This document shows positions 1 to 14,157 of a stretch of 64,000 nt of DNA, one piece after another. The stretch is from assembly GCA_019916065.1 (NCBI GenBank), contig CM034240.1, positions 38,305,389-38,369,388 of the forward strand. Direction: 5' to 3'. Numbering within the stretch: the first letter of the stretch is position 1; each line of letters starts with the position of its first letter. Source of the DNA: Vitellaria paradoxa. Its lineage: Eukaryota > Streptophyta > Magnoliopsida > Ericales > Sapotaceae. The notes below the pieces were generated by a model. It worked only from the letters and a program-made list of their open reading frames with translations, ran no database searches and was not told where the DNA came from. Position numbers and translations under genes: made by a program.

Positions 1-440
1 AATCCACTTGCCTGATTAACTTTTAAAAAATCATTCCCTTTCCTGAATTCATAATGAAATCTCGCTTTCGGAGCTAACTACAAAATCTGTGGACCTTAAG
101 CCAAGACTTTTGTAAAAATAATTACCTTTTTTTTTTCTTTTTTAACATACATTTTTTACTCAGGTTAAAAAAATAAAAAATAAAAACTAATTTATGACAA
201 TTCTTTTTATCAAAAAATTAATAGAAAAGTTTCGGTGCCACTTTTATAATAAAAATGTATTGTCGCGGGTTATTTGTTTCAAAATAAGAGACCCACAATC
301 GTACCCCATTATTGTGGTGTAAATTAAATTATATATATAAATTCTATTTTTTTCTAATTTGGAAGAAAGATAGAATTAATTGAATTCTGATTATATAATT
401 ATATTCATTTTTTATTTTAAATTTGTGTAAAGGCTTTATC

Positions 441-442
<2 letters not shown>

Positions 443-486
<44 letters not shown>
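443..486. repeat. (TA)n microsatellite
   Basis: About 44 bases of uninterrupted TA dinucleotide repeats. Other TA tracts occur near 20327-20360, 25204-25220, 33146-33161, 53299-53316, 55273-55301 and 56926-56942. They are likely polymorphic in length. Confidence 0.9.
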
Positions 487-489
<3 letters not shown>

Positions 490-1740
490 AATTACGATTG
501 CTTCATGGATGGAGGGGACTTGGACATAGATAGAGTTAGATTTTATTTTTATGCAATGATGCTTTTTTTTTAAAATTATTTAAGTATTTGAATTGTCTAA
601 TTCTAAATCAACATCTATTTGAATGGTCTAAGACTGCTGGTTTAGGCAAAGACAAGTGAAGGAAGGAAAGTCAGCACACACATGCGATCGAGGCTAGTTG
701 ACAAATTAGGAAAGACTACTAGACTAGTGGACAAAGCGCACGAGGCCAGTTGGCAAATTAGGAGAAACCTCTAGGCAATGTTTGCTCGTGAGATATGTGG
801 TGGGGATTGAATTATCAATTTGTAGAGTCTACCTCATCCCGTGTTTGGTAAAAAAGATGAATATTTGATATGGAGTTCACTCTTAATTTCATATGCCTCA
901 AAGTAGGAGATATGTAAATAATGTAATACCGGGTTTGATATTGTATATTAGCATAATCGGATTAGTTTCTCACCAAAATTTAAAAGTTTAAAATTATTTC
1001 TTATTATGTCGTTTATTAAATCGTATATTTTATCTAACTTTATATCCCATTAATCAAATACTGAAAACATGATTCCATATTAAAAGAAAACCATCATATG
1101 ATATATTCAATCCAATACATTATCTCATAGTATTACTTATTCCTTCTTATTCATCCCTGCAAGCAAACGTAACCTTATAACACTTTTAGTATGGAATTAA
1201 AAATTAATAAAGAAAATATTACGAATATAATTTCATTAACATTTTACTCTTGTAATTTTATATTTTTTTATTCACTCTCTAAAAAGTTAATACGTAATCT
1301 CTCAAGAATGATAAATATTAACTCATTTAAATTTTAATAAAGTATATTAATTAAAATTAAACGAGGTAAACTTTTATAAGGGTAACATTTACTTAATTTT
1401 AACGCCATACCAAACAAGCTGCTTGGAAGAAGATCGGAAAGAAAGGAAACAAAGAAGAAGTGGCACCAGGGCATGATGGAGAAGGTTGAATTTTCTTTGT
1501 CAGTGGTTGGGAAAGTGACTTGCACGTATCATAAAAGGTTATTGATTACTTTCCAATTTTGTTGATCACACTTTTTCTTGTTTGATAAGATTGTTGATTA
1601 CTTTTGATCAATTGTAACAATTTGGCGTGGTTCAATCATTTTCGATCTAATTAAGTAGTATCCCTAGGGTGCAGTATATATATTATTTTTCATCGACCTC
1701 CACGGAAGGTAAATATATTAGGATTTTGCGGACTAACATA

Positions 1741-1895
1741 GTTGAGCTGTCAGTTCGGCGACAGTAAAATTACGAACCGTTAGATTAAAATTCAACGGTT
1801 CAAACATAATTATTTTTTTAAAATAAAAAAATAAATTTATCCAGACCAACTCATAAATTTGATGTCACTAAACTGACATATGACCGTATGTCAAC
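1741..1895. mobile_element. MITE-like hairpin element
   Basis: The left end (GTTGAGCTGTCAGTT) and the reverse complement of the right end (GTTGACATACGG) are similar. The centre carries the motif AACCGTTAGATTAAAATTCAACGGTT. The same kind of centre recurs at 3609-3806 and 50865-51061, so this is probably one dispersed non-autonomous family. I see no convincing target duplication and no coding sequence. Confidence 0.45.
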
Positions 1896-2640
1896 CTTTG
1901 CTTTTTCAAAATATCGTGGATTGTGTACCCCATTGTAATATTTTTAGTAAAGATTAAATATGACTTCAATAAAAAGAAAAAGAAAAAAGAAAAAATGTTT
2001 CATGTAAGTTAATTACTTGAAAATAAGAGTTCAAGATTATTATTTTTTTTTACCTCCCCTTAATATTTGGGTGATTGCACTAATCGCCTATAATATTTAA
2101 AAGTTACACTTGTCTCTTTTATTCTAAAATGTTATTAACATTAACCTTCTTCTGATAATCATTAAAACTTAATATAAAATGTTAAACTAATCAAAACTTT
2201 GGTTATTTTTCTTATTTTACTCCCCTCTCTTGCACATTTCATTAGTTTTTTTTCCAAAAATCCTCAAAAGTTTTATATTTTTACTTATTTTTATTTATTT
2301 TTGGAGATTTTTGTAAAAAAAAAATTGATGAAAATGTGAGAGGGGAGATAAAATAAAAAAATTTAAAATTTTAATTATTTTAATATTTTATGCTAAATTT
2401 TAACAGTTAATTTTATTGAAAGGAGGTTAATATTAACAATATTTTAAAATAAGACAGCAAAGTATATTTCAAAATTTTCACAATTGAATGAAAGAATTCG
2501 CGGTTGGAAATCACACACCACAAAAATCAATGGGAATATCCGTGTGAAACCATGGATAATACCAACGGAAGTCAGAATGGGGTTTCCTCTGTCTATTCGT
2601 AATTATTTACGGGATTTTGACATTATTCAGAGGGGGAGAG

Positions 2641-2672
2641 CCCCCCCCCCCCCCCCCCCCCCCCGGGGGGGG
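2641..2672. repeat. poly-C/poly-G tract
   Basis: Twenty-four C followed directly by eight G. It can fold on itself and could form G-quadruplex or i-motif structures. Homopolymers this long are also where sequencing and assembly often fail, so the exact length is doubtful. Confidence 0.85.
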
Positions 2673-3608
2673 AATGATTAAAGTATGTTTGGCTACCTCA
2701 AGAGTTGAGCCTCTTTAAATTGGTTTTTAAAGAGCTGTTTAACGCCGTTTGGAGTAAAGAAAAATTAAAAGTGAAATTTTTTTTAAATTTAGAGTATAGA
2801 AAATTATTTTAAAATAATAGTTAGATATTTGTGTTTGATTTAATATAAAATTATTAAAAATTATATAAAATGACACATGGTAATATTTTAGTAAAGAATC
2901 TTGAAAATTTTTTAAATTTTATGAAACTTTTTGGTACAACTATCAGTTTAACTTTTAAAAAAATCTGGTAAAATTTATTGAAACGCACCAGTTTGATTCG
3001 TTTTAATGGATTTTGATAATTTTTTTTAAAAATTTGAAATTTTTTAGAATTTGAAAAAGTTATAACTTTTTGGAGTTTAAAAAAGTTAAAACTTTTGAAG
3101 TTTTTTAAAATTTTTTGAACTTCGTTAGTGCTCCAAACGGCACCTTAATCTATACGTATTGTAATAAAGGGGTATTTCTAATTACAAAAGGTGAAATAAT
3201 TTAAAATAATTTGTGAATTTATAATTTATATAATGAGATAAAAAGTGAATAATTTTTAAAAATTTTTAGAAATTTTTAAATTTTTTCAGTATTTTTCAGC
3301 ACAGCAAATCAAATGGACTCAAAATATAGTTTAGTATTTTTTTTTTTTTATACTTAGAATGTAGTCAACGAACCATAAAAATATAAAGATTAACAGTGAA
3401 AATTTAATTCAAATGGCATGTTAGAACAAATTTTGGTTGAGGATTTTTGAAATTTTGTGAAGAACTTTTTTTTTTATTTAGATTTGTAAAGATTTATAAG
3501 AATTTGTAAAAATTTGTATATAATTTCATAATTCAAGATATGTAAAAATTTTTTGAGTTTCTTCAGAGCTGGCCCTCTAAGTTAGTTTTATCATGTTATA
3601 TGAAAAAA

Positions 3609-3806
3609 GGGAAAGTTGACATCGCGTATGATGTCAACCACGTAATATCAAGTTACAGGATTGTTAAATTAAAATTTAACAGTTCAGATTTATTCAAATA
3701 TTCTTAAATTAAAAATATATGAATGAATTTAAATTATTAAATTTTAATACAACAGTTTAAATTTGATGTATAGGTGACATCAAGGAAGAGCGATGTCATC
3801 TTTCCC
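3609..3806. mobile_element. MITE-like element with GGGAAAG ends
   Basis: The left end reads GGGAAAGTTGACATCG and the right end, reverse-complemented, reads GGGAAAGATGACATCG, a match of 15 of 16 bases. Similarity between the arms continues inward through GTTAAATTAAAATTTAACAG. Length is 198 bp with no coding capacity. No exact target duplication was found. Confidence 0.7.
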
Positions 3807-6422
3807 GAATCTATTATATTTGCTTGGCTTAGTAGCTTTTACACCCAAAAAAAAAAAACTAACTTTTGCTAATTTTTTTAAAATTTTCTACTAAATGCAA
3901 AATTAATTTTTACCAACTTTATTTAACTTTTATTAACACCAATTTTTTTTAACTTTTATCAATTTTTACTAATTCTTATAAATTTTTACCAAACACCTAA
4001 CACCTAAAAAGCAGTGACACATGCCAATTTGGTGCGCAAAGTTGATAAAATTTTGCACACCAAACGACCCCTATGAAATACTATTTTCTTAATCTTAATT
4101 GAAAAAAGAAAATATTGTTTATAAAATTAAACTTTATATAATATAACTTGCTTAAAACAATAATTAAATATCATAATATTAAATAACCATTATCTTTTTC
4201 CCTAATTCATTTGATGAAGTGAAGGGACGTTGATTCACTGGGGGGGGGTTGCTTCCAAAATTATAATAATATCAGTAGTTATATAAAATATTAAGATAAA
4301 TCATAAAAACCATCCCAATAGTTTATAATAAAATTTTCCTATAGGTCTAATTGTAGCAATCAATTTAATAAATTTTATTTTGACGCTTTTCTTAATAATT
4401 TTTGAAAAAATTAATATAAAAACGTCACGTATCATCAAATATTATAGACATGAGCTATTTTTCGTTAAACTTATTAATGAAAAACAATACATGTCCATCA
4501 TATGTTATCAATACGTGATATTTTTTGTTAATAAATTTATTAAAAGGACAAAAGTGAAATTTAAATATAAAAGGTTAATTATTACAATTAGAATAAGAGA
4601 AGTTAAAGTGAGATTCATTGTAAAACATAAGGACGATTTTTGTAATTTATTCTAAAAGTTTTCAATTAAGGTATGATTAGGGTAATCAAAAGTGAGATAA
4701 ACTTATGAGTTCATAATTTGTGTAATGGAACAAATATTGAATAACTTTTAGAGATTTTAAGAGATATTAAGAGAATTTTAGAGATTTGTAATAAACCAAA
4801 TGGAGCTTAACTTCCGCGCACACGCGCACGCACATATATGTATATATATATATCCATTAGTATAATTTTTTTTTTTTTTTTTTGAAAGTATCCGTTAGTA
4901 TAGTAAAAAAGCGTTATTCCTGAATACTTATTCTTTTTGTGTGAAATTTCATTTTTGCCCTCCAATGCAACGCCTTCCGACTATCCCCTTTGTTATTCGG
5001 GGGTGCTTAGATGGCATAAAAAAAATTACAGAAAAATATAAAAAAAAATTGATATAAAGTTGATATGTGATAAAATTTAATTGAAAATTTTAATAATTTT
5101 TTATAACTTTTGATAAAATTTGATAAACCACACACCACTCTATCTGTCATTTTTGTATATATGCATTGATCACAGGGTTGATGTAAAATTACATATTGAT
5201 AAAAAAATAAATTTAATCTATAATATATATGAATTATTTTAATTAATTTATTTTAAATATATAGTTTATCAAAAATTAAATATGATATTCCAAATTATAT
5301 GTAAAGTTTTTTATTGGTAAAATAACAACATATCTATATTATATATGGTATTAAGGGCGGAGTCATGTCGCCTCAAGAAAAGCAAGTGACCCCCTTGATT
5401 TTGGATATATTGTTATCAAAATATTTTTGGTATTTTAGCTTTATTAAAAAATAAATTTTAGTTTTATTAAAAAATTGAATTAATTCAAAATTAAGATATT
5501 TTGACTTTATTAAAATATCAAAGTTAACTCACAATGTTCTGACTTAAAAGCAGTTTATAAGAATCAAATTTAAGTATTTTTTGTGAAATAAAATGCAGTC
5601 TTCTACTATATTATTAAATACTTTTGAGTATAATATCAAGAAATATAACATATAAAATATAATAAATTTTATAAACAATAAAACTTATTAATAGTAATTA
5701 TATTTTATTTATCATAATGAAGGACATCCCTATTAAATCTTAAGCATTACTAAAAGGACTAGTTGAATCATTAAACTATGAAAAATATATTTACCAGTTT
5801 AATGTTTAAGAATAATTTTTTTTTTCTAAAAATAAGATTATTTATTTCCTATTCTTAATCTTGACATAACTCTTTATTCTCTACTTAGATACTTGATACT
5901 TTCCTTTAGTAAAAATTCTGAACCTGCTCCTGTATGATAAAATAAAACTAATTAATCAATCCAGTTAATCCATTTTAAAGTTATATTAGCTTATGTGGAA
6001 TCTATTTTCTTTTTAGAAATTTAGAAATATGTTAAAACTTTGAAAGCACAAAATTTTCGCTAATTAAAATATAAAAATAAATTTTTATGCTTTAAACATT
6101 TAATTAAAATTAAAAATTAAAATATTGTGTTAAAATTTTAAATAGATGGTCACTTGATCTCGTAACCGTTGGAGTAATTTCACGGACTAAATTATGACAA
6201 AACATAAAATTAAGAAAAAAAAAAAACAGCAATAAAAAGATTTCTTTTCAATTTAAATTTAGTTGAGTATTTGGAGGCCTATGAGCCTCACTATACTTTT
6301 ATGGTATAAAAAGGCAGCATAGTGCACGAATCTTCCGTCTTGGACAGGGTCCGAAGAAGGGTCGGACCACAAGAGTCTACTATACTCTTATGGTATAGAT
6401 GTTCATAATAGTACGCCTATTA

Positions 6423-6570
6423 GGGTCTGTTTGGCCACACCAAAAGTCACAAACTTTAACTAATTTTTGTATTTTTTTTTCAATCAAAATTTTTCACATA
6501 TCACCTTTATGTCATATCTTTCTACTTTTATTATACTTTTTCCTCTATTTTTTGTCTACCAGACATGCCT
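6423..6570. mobile_element. Tourist-like MITE
   Basis: It begins GGGTCTGTTTGGCC directly after TTA and ends with a CCAGACATGCCT-type terminus. The start fits the GGGYNTGTTTGG termini of PIF/Harbinger-derived Tourist MITEs, which target TWA. About 150 bp long, non-coding, and closely similar in sequence and orientation to the element at 37033-37189. Confidence 0.7.
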
Positions 6571-8259
6571 TACATATACATACACACGTTTAAACTTCAT
6601 ATTTTAACAAAAAAAATTTTTCCCAAATTATGATATATTTTCGAACAATGTTATAGATATGATATAGTGCGCCTAAATATATTAAAATTTTTATTCAGGT
6701 TACCATGTGTTATTTAATTTATTTATTTTATATATATATGATTCTTATTTATTTCTCTTAAAAATGCTTAAATTTATTATTTTTATTTTTTGTTGATACC
6801 ATGAACTCTCTCTTAGGTGGAATTTCAATACAGGAGGGGTGCTTTCATTACAGCAGAGTTCACTGTGACATCTATTAAATAATTTAAAAGAAAAAGAAAA
6901 AGTAGCTGAAATACTAAATACTAAACTAATAAATTAATTAATTAATTTTCAACCAATACTGGAATTGGAATATAAAATCAAAATAAATTGATTTTAAGAT
7001 TCTTTAATTTCATTATCGTTGAACTGCAAATATTGATACATACTGAATAAAAGATGCAGAGGAAACACCAACCGTAGTACAAATTTTGTTGGACTTTAAT
7101 ACCCTCCGAATATTTTTAAGAATATTAAATTTAATTTCACAATTAATTTTCTACAAATAATGAATCATGTTTAATAAAAAGGATAAATTACATTTGTTAA
7201 TTATCCTAAGTTTTAATGAAAGTATACAAAATGCCCTTGTGATTTCATATTTTATACTCAAGGAGCGTTTGGTTGAACAAAATCAACCAAAATTCCATAA
7301 TTTGTACAAATTTATGTACTTTCTTCCAATAAAAAATTTTCGCATATCACTTTACATTAAATCTTTATTTTTTTATTGTACTTTTTTGCCCTCCAAGCAA
7401 CACTTTATTATTTTTTTTGGTAAGTAAGATAATTTGAATTAAATGGAGAATAAATACCTTATTACTTATACTTTTTAGATCATATGACAAATTCTCCCCT
7501 TGTTTGGACTGATTTTCTTAATTGGTGCCTGCTTTATATTTGATTGATAATTAAAGTTTAGATATGTGTTATTTCAACAATTTTAAACTATTCTGAGTAT
7601 TTGATGATTTGTTTGAGTTTACGTAGTACTTAATCACTGTTTAAAATTTATAAATTATGATAAAATTTGGTTATATTATGTAATTGAGCATCTATATCTT
7701 CAATCGGGACATATTTGAGAATTTTAAAATGATAAGATCTATTTAGATCATCTTTAGAGTGTATTAGTGTTGACTTAATATTTAGAAAATCTTTTGGTAT
7801 AATTTTTAATGGTAAAATATTTAATTTTTTATTACCAAATGATCAAAAAGTTCTTATTTAAGACTTTTTGAGTTTGTCAGCAAGCTAAGCATCCTAATGA
7901 TGGGAAGATTTGTAACAAAATTTAAAAAGTTGGTATAGTAAGTTTAATTTTTTGGAAATCAGGGAGGTATTTTATTTTCATAAAAAATCCAGGATAGATA
8001 ATCCATGTAATTCATCCTGGAAAAGAAAAATTAGAAAATGCAAATATGGCATGAACTTTATTGAATAAGGCCCTCCAAATATTTAGGGACCGTGACTGCT
8101 CCTCTACATGCACGTCTAGAGAGAGAGTGAGAGGGTGTTTGGAGAGAGGGAAAGTTGGATTATGTAGAGACGGAAAGCTATTGGCTGGATTCGGCAAAGC
8201 GACACTATTCTCATCTCTCAAAAAAGGAGCTTTGGAGTGGATAACAGATAAGGCCATCC

Positions 8260-11200
8260 ATGGCTGCTGCTCGCAGAATCTCCTCTTTGCTCTCTCGTTC
8301 TCTCTCTCTCCCTCCTGCTTCTGCTTCTTCCCTTCTCTCTCTAGGACTAGGTGACTACTCCCCATCCTTTCATCTCTGTTCTCTATATGTACTTAAACTT
8401 GTGTATACACAGATACCCACTTGTTTGTTTTTGTGTGTAAGTATATATATAAGCTTGTAGCTTTGAATCTTTGAAGCTCTGATGATGTTCTTCATTTGCA
8501 GTTGTGTTACTCCCCTAGTATTTTACTTGCTTATCTGTTCTCTTTCTCTCTCTCTCTCTCTCTACAGACACATACCCCTCGATTTTGATAGGTCCAATAT
8601 ATCTGATCTTGAGTTGTTTGTCTTATTTTAAGATCTGTAAAAATTTATAGTTTGTCCTTCAAAATTTAGTTCATTTTGATCAATTTGGGAATTCAGTGAA
8701 CGAAGTTTTTGGATCAGTTGCACTTTGTTCAGTATATTTTGAGCATCTGGCCTCATGAAAACCAAGAGTGGGAAATAATTTATAGAAATGTTAATAGAAT
8801 CAATCGTGATTTGAGATATAGAATCACAAGCTATATCCACTGAATCTGGATTGAAAATTGTGGATGAGAATCTGTACATTATATATTTATATATAATTTA
8901 TATGTATGTATCTATGTATGAGAACCTGAGAATAAAAACTATGTATGGTCATGAAAAAAGTGGAAAGGCCTATCAGAGTTAAAAAAAAAAGGGGGGGGGG
9001 GTGGAAACAGAGGATCTTTTGAAAGTCCGAAAAGATAGGAATTTGAAATTAATGCTTTTCTCTGAGTGATGATCACGTGAAGAAATAGGATGTTTTTCTG
9101 AATGTTTAAAGATTGACCTTAGTGTCACGGACCTAGTTGTCTTAAACGTTACAAAGAGAACTCAAATTTAGCGCAGAAAAAGTTAGTAGGAATTGCGACT
9201 TATTCACGGATTCATTTCAATGACTATATTACTAGATCATTACATCCTAGTACAATATTATAGTACTCTCTGCATGTGACTGACTATATGAAGTGCATTC
9301 ATGCCCGGATAAAAATCTCAACCCCCTTTTGCAAATGTTTCCGATTGTTTGTTGCCGCATGATGTAAAGTAGCTTTCCTTGATTTCTCTCTTATTTTCCA
9401 CACTGTATTCTTTCTTAAATGTGTTAAAATAAATTGATCTTCATGATATGAATTTCAGGAAGAAATTCTAGCTTTGGAAGTGGTGTTCAGAGGTTTAGCA
9501 CTGCTGCAGTGACAGAGGAGCCAATCACCCCTCCTGTTCAAATCAATTACACCCAGCTTCTAATCAATGGCCACTTTGTGGATTCAGCATCTGGTATTTC
9601 TTTGCTGATATATTTAGAGACAAGTCTCTCAATGGGACTACTTACCATATGATTTTTAAGTATCATATATCATTTATCAATGCATGAATTGATGTTGGGA
9701 AATTATATATATCTCAGGAAAAACATTTCCAGCCCTTGACCCTCGGACAGGAGATGTAATTGCTCATGTTGCTGAGGGCGATACAGAAGATATAAACCGT
9801 GCTGTATCTGCTGCTCGTAAAGCATTTGATGAGGGACCATGGCCAAAAATGACCGCTTATGTGAGATCTTTTCTATTTTTAGTTTTCCCCTCATGTTTGC
9901 TTTGCTGAAGCTTTTGTCTGCGAGTTTAAATTTGATTTTGATGGTGTTCTGTGGATCTTTACTAAATGCCTTCTCATTTTGGTTTTCAGGAGAGGTCACG
10001 GATACTGCTTCGTTTTGCTGACTTGGTTGAGAAACACAGCGATGAGCTCGCAGCTCTTGAGACATGGAATAATGGGAAGCCCTATGAACAGGCTGCCAAA
10101 TCCGAATTACCTTTGTTTGTTCGTTTATTTCATTATTATGCTGGTATGAGCATTAAAACGAACTGCATGGCATGTGCTGTTGTTTTGATTGCTTCAAATG
10201 TTAAATAGAGTTCAGCTTTTTCATGAATTTTCTAAAAAGTTTCTGTAATCTAATGCAGGTTGGGCAGATAAAATCCACGGTCTAACAGTCCCAGCTGATG
10301 GGCCGCACCACGTGCAGACGTTGCACGAACCAATCGGTGTTGCCGGACAGATTATTCCCTGGAACTTTCCACTTATGATGTTTGCTTGGAAAGTTGGGCC
10401 TGCACTTGCATGTGGTAACACCATTGTCCTGAAGACTGCAGAGCAAACCCCATTAACTGCTCTTTATGTGGCAAAGCTATTCCATGAGGTAGTTCTTGTA
10501 TTCAGCTTCACTGGTATTCCTTATTTTTCCTCTTTTCAATTTGTTTGACTTTATCCAAAGGCTCGCATCTGTATTAGTGGTATGTGTGTTTTAATTTTTG
10601 GTCGGTGTCATAGATTCATAGTATGGATATCACTCAAAGGATAGATATTTTTTATATATCACCTTTCAGTTGCTACCTTTTGCATTTTGTCTTCACTATA
10701 ATTAATAATGTGTTTGTGTGATTGACTGCTTTGAAATCAGAATATTACAAGATTTTGTAAGCACCATTTGGAGTATGAGTTTAGTATTGAAATAGGGATT
10801 TTGTGGGCCCTCTATATTGAGTTGAGAATCACAGAACTCCAGAAAACAGAGAATCTTGAAAAAAAAAAAAAAAAAGAAGGTATTCTTGCATATGTCAAAA
10901 GCCTTTGGACAATGATTGTGTACTGCACTGGACTAAGTCTTCACAGAAAGATAGTACGATGAAAAATTCCTAACTGAAGGAGGAAAGATCCACTCTAATA
11001 CTGATACTAAAACTACAAGGATGATGTCCATGTAATATATGTTTCAAGTAGACTGTGAATTGGAATATGCTTATTTCGTGCATTCAGCAAACAGAGACAA
11101 GTAACCAATTCAAGGAAATGATTATGCAATTTCAGATACAATTTGAAACCTGCGGTAATGCAATCATCTTGTAAGCAAAAAAATGAGTTTTTTTTATTAT

Positions 11201-13935
11201 TTGGGTTTATCTTAATGTGTCATAGTTTAGACTGCTGAGAAAAGCTTATATATTGCAGTGTTTTCTCTCTCTTACCTATCATTTTTGTAATTTGAGGCGC
11301 ACTCTTTATGGCAGGCTGGCCTCCCTCCAGGTGTTCTAAATATAGTTTCTGGATATGGTCCTACAGCTGGTGCAGCTCTTGCTAGTCATATGGATGTGGA
11401 TAAGGTGCGTATGATGTTTCCTAGTATTTGCTATGGTTTCTCTTTTTATTTGATGATGGATGTTTGTTGTGATCAACATGAGCCTATACATATATATACA
11501 TACATTGTCCTGAAGTATGTCCAATACCATCAAACTATTGTAAAGTTCTAGTCATAAAATCCCAAAAAGATGACAACCGTGAGCAAGGATTTTTTTTCTA
11601 ATTTTTTTTATTAATTGTTCCCCCTAAAGAAAAACGTATAATATGGGAGCATTACGAGTTACAATGGGGACTCAGATTTTATCTACTCTTTTTAGTGCAA
11701 TCACACTGGTCCATATGTCTCTGTGCATGAAGCCAAAGGCCAAAAAGTTTGTTCATTTAATTGATCTACTAGCATAAGAATGGGTGGATTTAACTACTAA
11801 TTTTGTTGATTAATTTGTTCTGCTATTGAATCCTTTGCCATGCTCCTTGCAGCTTGCTTTTACCGGATCAACTGAGACTGGTAAGATTGTACTCGAATTG
11901 GCTGCAAGAAGCAACCTTAAGCCAGTGACATTAGAACTAGGAGGGAAATCTCCGTTCATTGTATGCGAGGATGCTGATGTTGACAAGGCTGTGGAGGATG
12001 CACACTTTGCTTTGTTCTTTAATCAGGTTTGATCAATAATTTTGCCTCAAAGCCGGTGTTCTTGGACTAAAAGCATCTGCCTCAAATGCGAAGCTATTTT
12101 ACAGGGACAATGTTGCTGTGCGGGTTCGCGTACATATGTGCATGAACGCATATATGATGAGTTCCTGGAGAAAGCAAAGGCACGCGCTATGAGACGTATA
12201 GTTGGTGATCCCTTCAAGAAGGGCGTTGAACAAGGTCCTCAGGTAATCTCCTCTCCCTGTCTCGCTTTCTTTTCCATGTCTTGATTGGCAAAAATTCATG
12301 CACCCTATCAGCACTCTATGCATTTCTCTGCTTGTGTCAATTCCTGAACCTCAAATTTCCCTTTAGTAGTGAACTTCATTTTTAGCTCCAATTTAAATTG
12401 CACTTCCAGACTTGAAAACCTCCCCCCCCCCCCCAAAAAAAAAGGAGGAAAAATATATATGAAATGCCTGTACAGTGTATACCAATTTCTTGAGATGGCA
12501 AGGTGCCTCGTATACCATTGTGAACTATTGAAATTGCTGAGCAAAGTTAAATGTTGTGAGCCCTATTGTTTGAAAAAATTGATATGGGATAAGTCCTTAA
12601 ATTTTATTCTCATGTACTAAAAATTGAATCAAAGTCTTCGAGGATATCAAGTGAATTTTTTCCTTTTTTTTGGGTCAATCTTGCTTTAATGTTTTAATCT
12701 CAGATCGACTCGGAGCAATTTGAGAAGGTCCTCAGGTACATAAGATCTGGTACGGAAAGCAAAGCCACCCTTGAATGTGGTGGTGGAAGGCTTGGCTCCA
12801 AAGGTTTCTACATCCAGCCAACTGTTTTCTCAAATGTTCAGGTCTTATATTCTTTATGTATCATTTCTTCTTGGGTAACTGTGTTAATATCAGTGGAAGT
12901 AACATTTTTGACAATTTTTTTTTTCTTTTAATTAGGATGACATGTTGATAGCACAAGATGAAATCTTTGGCCCGGTTCAGTCCATCTTGAAATTCAAGTA
13001 AGTTGCATAACTTCCAGTGTGTTAAAGTTATCGGATTTAGTTTTTGACTTCTTTCCTTTTACCTTGCTTTATCAAGCATCTGGACATTTCTTAAATACAA
13101 AGTGCTCTAAAGAAAGTCCTTCTGCGTATTTAATCTTAAAATGATTCAATGTCATCTTCTATAGTTGTTCAGGTTACACGTTGACCATGTCAAAGTAGAG
13201 TCATGAGCAATGTTAGAATAGTCTAGGTTATTCTAGAACGTTCTATGTATCTTCCTCGTTAATCTTGATTGATACTGTATATCCTCAATGAGCTTCCCGA
13301 CTGATTTGTGATTGATTGTATTACCAAACTTATGCTACATAAAGGCTGCTTCTGTACATTGTAAGACACAACAGAAATACAATTCTCTTCTCCTTTCTTC
13401 TTTCTTAACAAGCAAAGTGCATCGACTTCCTTTCCCACGTAAAGAAACTGTAATGAGAACAAAAGATGATTTGTCGAATTGCTTATTACTAATCAGCCTA
13501 CATTAGGATCGATGTCGAGTCCTGAAAGCCTAAAAAAATGTATAATTTAAATGGCAAAAAATGCCCAAGTTGTGAAACTCATTACAAAATATCATTGGGA
13601 AGAGATATTATTATTTCACCCTCATTGTGAAAATTTCTCCGTATGTTTTGTTCAATACCAGCGACCTGGACGATGTGATTAGGAGGGCAAATACGACGCG
13701 ATATGGTCTAGCTGCCGGAGTTTTCACGAAGAACGTGGACACTGCAAACACATTGGCTCGGGCACTGAGGGCAGGGACTGTGTGGGTTAATTGCTTTGAT
13801 GTCTTCGACGCTGCAATTCCTTTCGGTGGCTACAAGATGAGCGGCATTGGCAGGGAGAAGGGAATCTACAGTCTCCATAACTATTTGCAGGTGAAAGCTG
13901 TGGTTACTCCTTTGAAGAATCCGGCGTGGTTGTAG
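8260..13935 (+). CDS. ALDH2B: mitochondrial aldehyde dehydrogenase, ALDH2 family
   Basis: NAD-dependent aldehyde dehydrogenase that oxidises acetaldehyde and other aldehydes to acids in mitochondria; the family includes Arabidopsis ALDH2B4 and maize RF2A. Eleven coding exons with GT-AG introns join in frame: 8260-8350, 9459-9593, 9718-9860, 9990-10143, 10259-10488, 11315-11404, 11853-12026, 12105-12242, 12704-12841, 12936-12997 and 13662-13935. They give 542 residues, the family's usual length. Residues 1-35 are rich in Arg, Ser and Leu with no acidic residues, as in a mitochondrial transit peptide. Catalytic residues by family spacing are Asn210 (PWNFP), Glu309 (LELGGK) and Cys343 (GQCCCAGSR). 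The C-terminus LKNPAWL is typical. No internal stops or frameshifts. At the last junction the model reads FNDLDDV where relatives usually have FKDLDEV, so that splice site is slightly less certain. A polyadenylation-like AATAAA lies just downstream at about 13986. Confidence 0.96.
8350..9459 (+). other. ALDH2 intron 1 (1.1 kb)
   Basis: The largest intron of the gene (8351-9458) sits just after the transit-peptide exon. It contains a (CT)n run near 8546-8564 and an A10/G11 tract at 8981-9001. A long first intron in this position can carry enhancer elements, but nothing here shows that. Confidence 0.7.
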
Positions 13936-14157
13936 ATCTACTTGTGTTGTGCCCACCTTGTTCTGGTTTGAAAGTGCTATTTATGAATAAATATGCAGCA
14001 AATGCAATAAGTTTGGGATTGAACAGAGTAAATTTACACGATAAAATGCTTGATTTGTGCTTGAATGCTTGTGTGTTGGTGATAACTCGGGTGGTGTTTT
14101 TACAATCCCATGTGATGGCATTTTGAAGGATGGGATTAGTACATCTCTTTGAACGTG

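Larger units (their letters stand above)
1..2640. other. AT-rich intergenic DNA, no gene seen
   Basis: No reading frame here has recognisable protein similarity, and the short ORFs are low-complexity. The stretch holds a long (TA)n run near 443-486, a possible degenerate MITE at about 838-1170 with GTTTGG-type ends, and a clearer inverted-repeat element at 1741-1895 (listed separately). The rest is A/T homopolymer-rich DNA typical of decayed transposons. Confidence 0.6.
2673..8259. other. AT-rich intergenic DNA upstream of ALDH2
   Basis: No supported gene. The stretch holds MITE-like elements (3609-3806, 6423-6570), several decayed copies of GTTTGG-ended repeats (around 2690-3150, 3850-4070, 5005-5140 and 7260-7410), a ten-G run near 4240, and (CT)/(GA)-rich DNA just before the ALDH2 start (about 8104-8145). 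The ALDH2 promoter must lie at the right-hand end, but I could not pick a convincing TATA box. Confidence 0.55.

Noticed and set aside
8012..8365. 117-residue ORF on the minus strand across ALDH2 exon 1
   Set aside because: It is antisense to the transit-peptide exon, which is supported by in-frame splicing of the whole ALDH2 gene.
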